A DNA stretch of 34,477 nt from Bacteroidales bacterium UBA4621 (GTDB taxonomy: Bacteria > Bacteroidota > Bacteroidia > Bacteroidales > Paludibacteraceae): positions 15,501-49,977 of the forward strand of contig DGIN01000081.1 in assembly GCA_002387325.1 (NCBI GenBank), in the 5' to 3' direction. A program made the translations under genes and the position numbers. Every line of letters starts with the position of its first letter. The stretch's first letter is position 1. Of the stretch, positions 31,093-34,477 are shown piece by piece. A model generated the notes under the pieces. That model saw only the letters and a list, made by a program, of their open reading frames with translations, searched no databases and was not told the DNA's origin.

Positions 31093-33207
31093 TTATACCA
31101 AGTCGGCACGTCCGCCACATTCGGTAAGCACTGCTTTGGCGATTGCGCTCGAAACAGGCTCGTAGTGCGAGAACTCCATACTGGAAGTAGCACGACCGGA
31201 AGTGATGGTACGAAGAGCGGTTACATAACCGAACATCTCGCTCAAAGGCACTTTGGCTTTTACGATACGTGCGCCCGTGCGAGCGGTATCCATACCCTCT
31301 ACCTGTCCGCGACGTTTGGTCAAGTCGCCAATAACATCACCCATATTCTCTTCAGGTGTTACCACCTCAACCTTCATAATAGGCTCCATAAGAACCGGTT
31401 TTGCCTTAACACATGCGTTTTTGAATGCCATCTGGGCGCATATTTCGAATGACAACTGGTCGGAGTCAACGGGGTGGAAACTACCATCGATAACCGTAAC
31501 CTTAAGTTGGTCAACCGGATAACCGGCAAGGACACCGTTCTTCATTGCGGACAGGAAACCTTTCTCGATAGAAGGGATAAATTCCTTAGGAATGTTACCG
31601 CCTTTCACTTCGTTCACGAATTGGAGAGTGCCCTCGAAATCGGGGTCTGCCGGTTCAACACGAACGAACATATCAGCGAATTTACCGCGTCCACCGGACT
31701 GTTTCTTGTAGGTCTCACGCAGTTCAACCGGCATAGAGATTGCCTCGCGGTATGCTACTTGCGGACGCCCCTGGTTGCATTCTACCTTGAACTCACGTTT
31801 CAGACGGTCGATAATAATCTCAAGGTGCAACTCCCCCATACCGGAGATGACAGTCTGACCTGTCTGCTCGTCGGTTTTAACGGTGAATGTCGGGTCTTCT
31901 TCCGCCAACTTAGCCAAGCCCACACCGAGTTTGTCAAGGTCTGCCTGGCTCTTCGGCTCTACCGAAACACCGATTACAGGAGCGGGGAATTCGATAGACT
32001 CGAGTACAATAGGATGTTCCTCATCGCAGAGTGTATCACCCGTGCGGATATCCTTGAAACCTACGCCTGCTCCGATATCACCTGCTGCGATAAAGTCCAC
32101 AGGGTTCTGGTGGTTGGAGTGCATCTGGAAGATACGCGAGATACGCTCTTTTTTGCCGGAACGGGGGTTGTAAACATACGAACCTGCCTCCAACTTACCC
32201 GAATAAACGCGGAAGTAGCAGAGACGCCCCACATACGGGTCGGTAGCGATTTTGAACGCCAAAGCACAGAGCGGCTCGTTGTCATCCGGTTTACGGCTGA
32301 TAGCCTCACCCGTACGGGGATCAGTACCATCAATCTCCGGTGTATCCAGCGGACTCGGAAGGTAAGCGCAGACTGCGTCAAGCATCGTCTGCACACCCTT
32401 GTTCTTGAACGAAGAGCCGCAGATAACAGGGAATATATGCATACCGATAGTACCTTTGCGGATAGCGGCACGAATTTCGTCCTCTGTAATTGTAGAGGGA
32501 TCGGAGAAGTATTTCTCCATCAATGTATCATCAAACTCTGCGACGGTCTCAAGCATTTTGTCGCGCCACTCCTCTGCCTCTGCAACGAGGTCAGCAGGAA
32601 TGTCATCCACCTCATACTCGGCACCCATCGTCTCATCGTGCCAAAGAATAGCCTTCATTGTAACAAGGTCAACCACCCCTTTGAAAGTCTCTTCGTTCCC
32701 GACAGGGATTTGGAGAGGGCAAGGCGTAGCCCCGAGTACCTCCTTGATCTGGCGAACCACATCAAAGAAGTTGGCACCCGAGCGGTCCATCTTGTTTACA
32801 TAGCATAGACGCGGCACGTTGTACTTATCAGCCTGACGCCAAACGGTTTCCGACTGCGGTTGAACACCACCTACAGCACAGAGAGCCATGACGGCACCGT
32901 CAAGAATACGGAGCGAGCGTTCCACCTCTACGGTAAAGTCCACGTGCCCCGGAGTGTCTATGAGGTTGATTTTGTACTTATCGCCCTTGTACGGCCAATA
33001 AGTGGTGGTTGCCGCAGAAGTGATAGTGATACCACGCTCCTGTTCCTGAACCATCCAGTCCATAGTAGCAGCACCATCATGCACTTCACCGATTTTGTGT
33101 GTCAGACCGGTGTAGTACAGGATACGTTCGGAGGTAGTTGTCTTACCGGCATCGATGTGCGCCATGATACCGATGTTTCTGTTTAATTTCAGATCGTGTT
33201 TAGCCAT
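31093..33207 (-). CDS. fusA: elongation factor G
   Basis: EF-G is the GTPase that drives translocation and, with RRF, ribosome recycling. The 704-residue product has G1 AHIDAGKTT (16-24), G2 RGIT (58-61), G3 DTPGH (84-88, with the catalytic H88) and G4 NKMD (138-141). Domains II to V follow to the end. Length and motifs are those of canonical FusA and not of the ribosome-protection proteins. It lies 40 bases after rpsG. No tuf gene follows it, unlike in E. coli. Confidence 0.99.
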   Translation of the reverse strand: MAKHDLKLNRNIGIMAHIDAGKTTTSERILYYTGLTHKIGEVHDGAATMDWMVQEQERGITITSAATTTYWPYKGDKYKINLIDTPGHVDFTVEVERSLRILDGAVMALCAVGGVQPQSETVWRQADKYNVPRLCYVNKMDRSGANFFDVVRQIKEVLGATPCPLQIPVGNEETFKGVVDLVTMKAILWHDETMGAEYEVDDIPADLVAEAEEWRDKMLETVAEFDDTLMEKYFSDPSTITEDEIRAAIRKGTIGMHIFPVICGSSFKNKGVQTMLDAVCAYLPSPLDTPEIDGTDPRTGEAISRKPDDNEPLCALAFKIATDPYVGRLCYFRVYSGKLEAGSYVYNPRSGKKERISRIFQMHSNHQNPVDFIAAGDIGAGVGFKDIRTGDTLCDEEHPIVLESIEFPAPVIGVSVEPKSQADLDKLGVGLAKLAEEDPTFTVKTDEQTGQTVISGMGELHLEIIIDRLKREFKVECNQGRPQVAYREAISMPVELRETYKKQSGGRGKFADMFVRVEPADPDFEGTLQFVNEVKGGNIPKEFIPSIEKGFLSAMKNGVLAGYPVDQLKVTVIDGSFHPVDSDQLSFEICAQMAFKNACVKAKPVLMEPIMKVEVVTPEENMGDVIGDLTKRRGQVEGMDTARTGARIVKAKVPLSEMFGYVTALRTITSGRATSSMEFSHYEPVSSAIAKAVLTECGGRADLV

Positions 33208-33247
33208 TGTTTCTTTTCCTTATTATATACACGCGCGTACGTGCGTA

Positions 33248-33724
33248 TTAGAAACGGAAGTGTGCGAATGCACGGTTAGCCTCAGCCATACGGTGCATAT
33301 CCTCTTTGCGTTTGAAGGCACCACCCTGGTTGTTGTAGGCATCCATAATCTCGGCTGCAAGTTTCTCCGCCATGGAATGACCGCCGCGTTTGCGTGCAAA
33401 AGCGATCATATTCTTCATAGCAATCGAGCCTTTGCGGTCAGCACGAATCTCGGTAGGCACTTGGAAAGTAGCACCGCCGATACGTTTCGATTTCACCTCA
33501 ACCAGAGGAGTAATGTTGTCAAGAGCCTGTTTCCAGATATCCAAAGCCGACTTGTCTTCCGACTTCATTTTCTGTTCCACCACTCCCAAAGCGGTATAGA
33601 AGACACCATAGGAAGTGTTTTTCTTACCATCGAGCATCAGGTGGTTTACAAACTTAGCCACCATTACCTCGCCATAAACGGGATCCGGAAGGATTACACG
33701 TTTTGTTGGTTTTGCTTTTCTCAT
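33248..33724 (-). CDS. rpsG: 30S ribosomal protein S7
   Basis: S7 nucleates assembly of the 30S head and touches E-site tRNA. The 158-residue product starts MRKAKPTKRVILPDPVYGEVM and has GGATFQVPTEIRADRKGSIAMKN and the terminal MHRMAEANRAFAHFRF. The 158-base gap to rpsL holds the TGCATAATGC repeat word (33777-33786) and no gene. Confidence 0.99.
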   Translation of the reverse strand: MRKAKPTKRVILPDPVYGEVMVAKFVNHLMLDGKKNTSYGVFYTALGVVEQKMKSEDKSALDIWKQALDNITPLVEVKSKRIGGATFQVPTEIRADRKGSIAMKNMIAFARKRGGHSMAEKLAAEIMDAYNNQGGAFKRKEDMHRMAEANRAFAHFRF

Positions 33725-33882
33725 TGTTGTTAAATTAATTTTTGGTTGTCATCGCTTCAGCCGGAACAGTTCGCAATGCATAATGCACGATTCACAATTA
33801 TTCCAACTTACTCAACCGATCAACCCGGTTAATCGTCCCAAATATGGAACTCTCAGTTAGTTTTTGCAGTTTTCAGAACGTA

Positions 33883-34263
33883 TTACTTCTTTGCTTTCGG
33901 GCGTTTTGCGCCGTATTTGCTTCGACGTTGCAAGCGGTTAGCCACACCTGCAGTATCCAGTGTACCGCGAACGATGTGATAACGTACACCGGGAAGGTCT
34001 TTCACACGACCACCACGTACCATTACGATACTGTGCTCTTGCAAGTTATGTCCTTCTCCCGGAATGTATGCGTTTACCTCCTTCTGGTTCGTCAGACGAA
34101 CACGCGCCACCTTACGCATAGCGGAGTTAGGCTTTTTAGGAGTTGTTGTGTAAACACGCACACACACGCCACGACGTTGCGGGCAACTGTCCAATGCAGG
34201 GCTTTTGCTCTTGTCGATAAGTTCTGCTCTTCCTTTTCTAACCAATTGTTGAATTGTAGGCAT
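33883..34263 (-). CDS. rpsL: 30S ribosomal protein S12
   Basis: S12 lies at the decoding centre and governs accuracy and streptomycin response. The 126-residue product has TTPKKPNSAMRKVARVRLT (about 40-58) and GGRVKDLPGVRYHIVRG. The lysines that are commonly mutated in streptomycin resistance (K43/K44 and K88 here) are in the wild-type form. It is the first gene of the supercluster in this window, about 110 nt after the predicted start point of the promoter at 34382-34413. Confidence 0.99.
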   Translation of the reverse strand: MPTIQQLVRKGRAELIDKSKSPALDSCPQRRGVCVRVYTTTPKKPNSAMRKVARVRLTNQKEVNAYIPGEGHNLQEHSIVMVRGGRVKDLPGVRYHIVRGTLDTAGVANRLQRRSKYGAKRPKAKK

Positions 34264-34381
34264 TGTAACTTGTTGTTTGTTAATAAATTATTTATCAGTT
34301 TCCGCTTTCCCGCTTTTCATTTCTCCGCCGCCGTTCCCGTATATGCACACGCAAGACAACGGTAATCCGCGAAAAAGCGTG

Positions 34382-34413
34382 CAAAGGTACGACTTTTTTT
34401 TGAGATACACAAA
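34382..34413 (-). promoter_or_regulatory. Bacteroidota promoter of the str-S10-spc-alpha cluster
   Basis: On the minus strand TTTG (34413-34410) is followed after exactly 20 bases by TACCTTTG (34389-34382), a perfect match to the TTTG-N19/21-TAnnTTTG consensus. Transcription should begin near 34376, giving a leader of about 110 nt to rpsL. Upstream are two small AT hairpins (34415-34430 and about 34432-34456). 34264-34381 holds the leader and no gene. Confidence 0.82.
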
Positions 34414-34477
34414 CATTTTCATAAGAAAATCAACATTTTATGTATTTTGCAATGTTGGGTACTGTCCAATAGCAAAT

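Noticed and set aside
31474..32808. A 444-codon plus-strand frame antisense to fusA, and a 417-codon one antisense to secY (19717-20970).
   Set aside because: Both are shadows of highly conserved essential genes and show no protein-like features.

Overview
The window looks like a chromosomal segment from a Bacteroidales bacterium (phylum Bacteroidota); genus and family cannot be fixed from the sequence. The signs are the gene order rpsL-rpsG-fusA-rpsJ with no tuf gene, the absence of adk between secY and map, zinc-free forms of S4, S14 and L36, promoters of the TTTG-N20-TAnnTTTG type, general lack of Shine-Dalgarno sequences, and secreted proteins ending in a short tail that resembles a type IX secretion (T9SS) sorting signal.

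Layout. (1) 1-2463, plus strand: an AT-rich leader, groES, groEL and a strong terminator. (2) 2528-12164, minus strand: a probable three-gene operon for surface starch use. It has a 2099-residue secreted multidomain protein with starch-binding-like and InlB-type modules, a 138-residue exported protein with a C-terminal membrane anchor, and a secreted GH13 alpha-amylase with two starch-binding modules. A well-formed promoter lies about 260 bases upstream of the giant gene. (3) 12165-13786: mostly non-coding, with an 11-bp tandem repeat, a 9-bp-stem inverted repeat and a small frameshifted secreted-protein gene with its own terminator. (4) 13787-15163, minus strand: an archaeal-type (probably non-discriminating) aspartyl-tRNA synthetase with its own terminator. 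(5) 15316-34477, minus strand: the complete str-S10-spc-alpha ribosomal supercluster, 33 genes from rpsL to rplQ, including fusA, secY, map, infA and rpoA. It is led by a textbook Bacteroidota promoter at 34382-34413 and closed by a 21-base-arm hairpin terminator.

The ribosomal cluster is ordinary in content. What stands out is between its genes: a 367-nt non-coding spacer between rpsN and rpsH, a perfect 16-bp-stem palindrome between fusA and rpsJ, a 13-bp hairpin between rplO and secY, and clear Shine-Dalgarno sequences in front of only three genes (rplW, rplE, rplF) in a lineage that normally does without them. The accessory interest lies in the starch operon and in the C-terminal tail shared by three otherwise unrelated proteins.

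I found no mobile element, tRNA, rRNA, CRISPR array or obviously new defence or metabolic system. The strongest candidates for something undescribed are the C-terminally anchored 138-residue protein coupled to a giant starch-binding protein, and the spacers and Shine-Dalgarno sites of the ribosomal operon.
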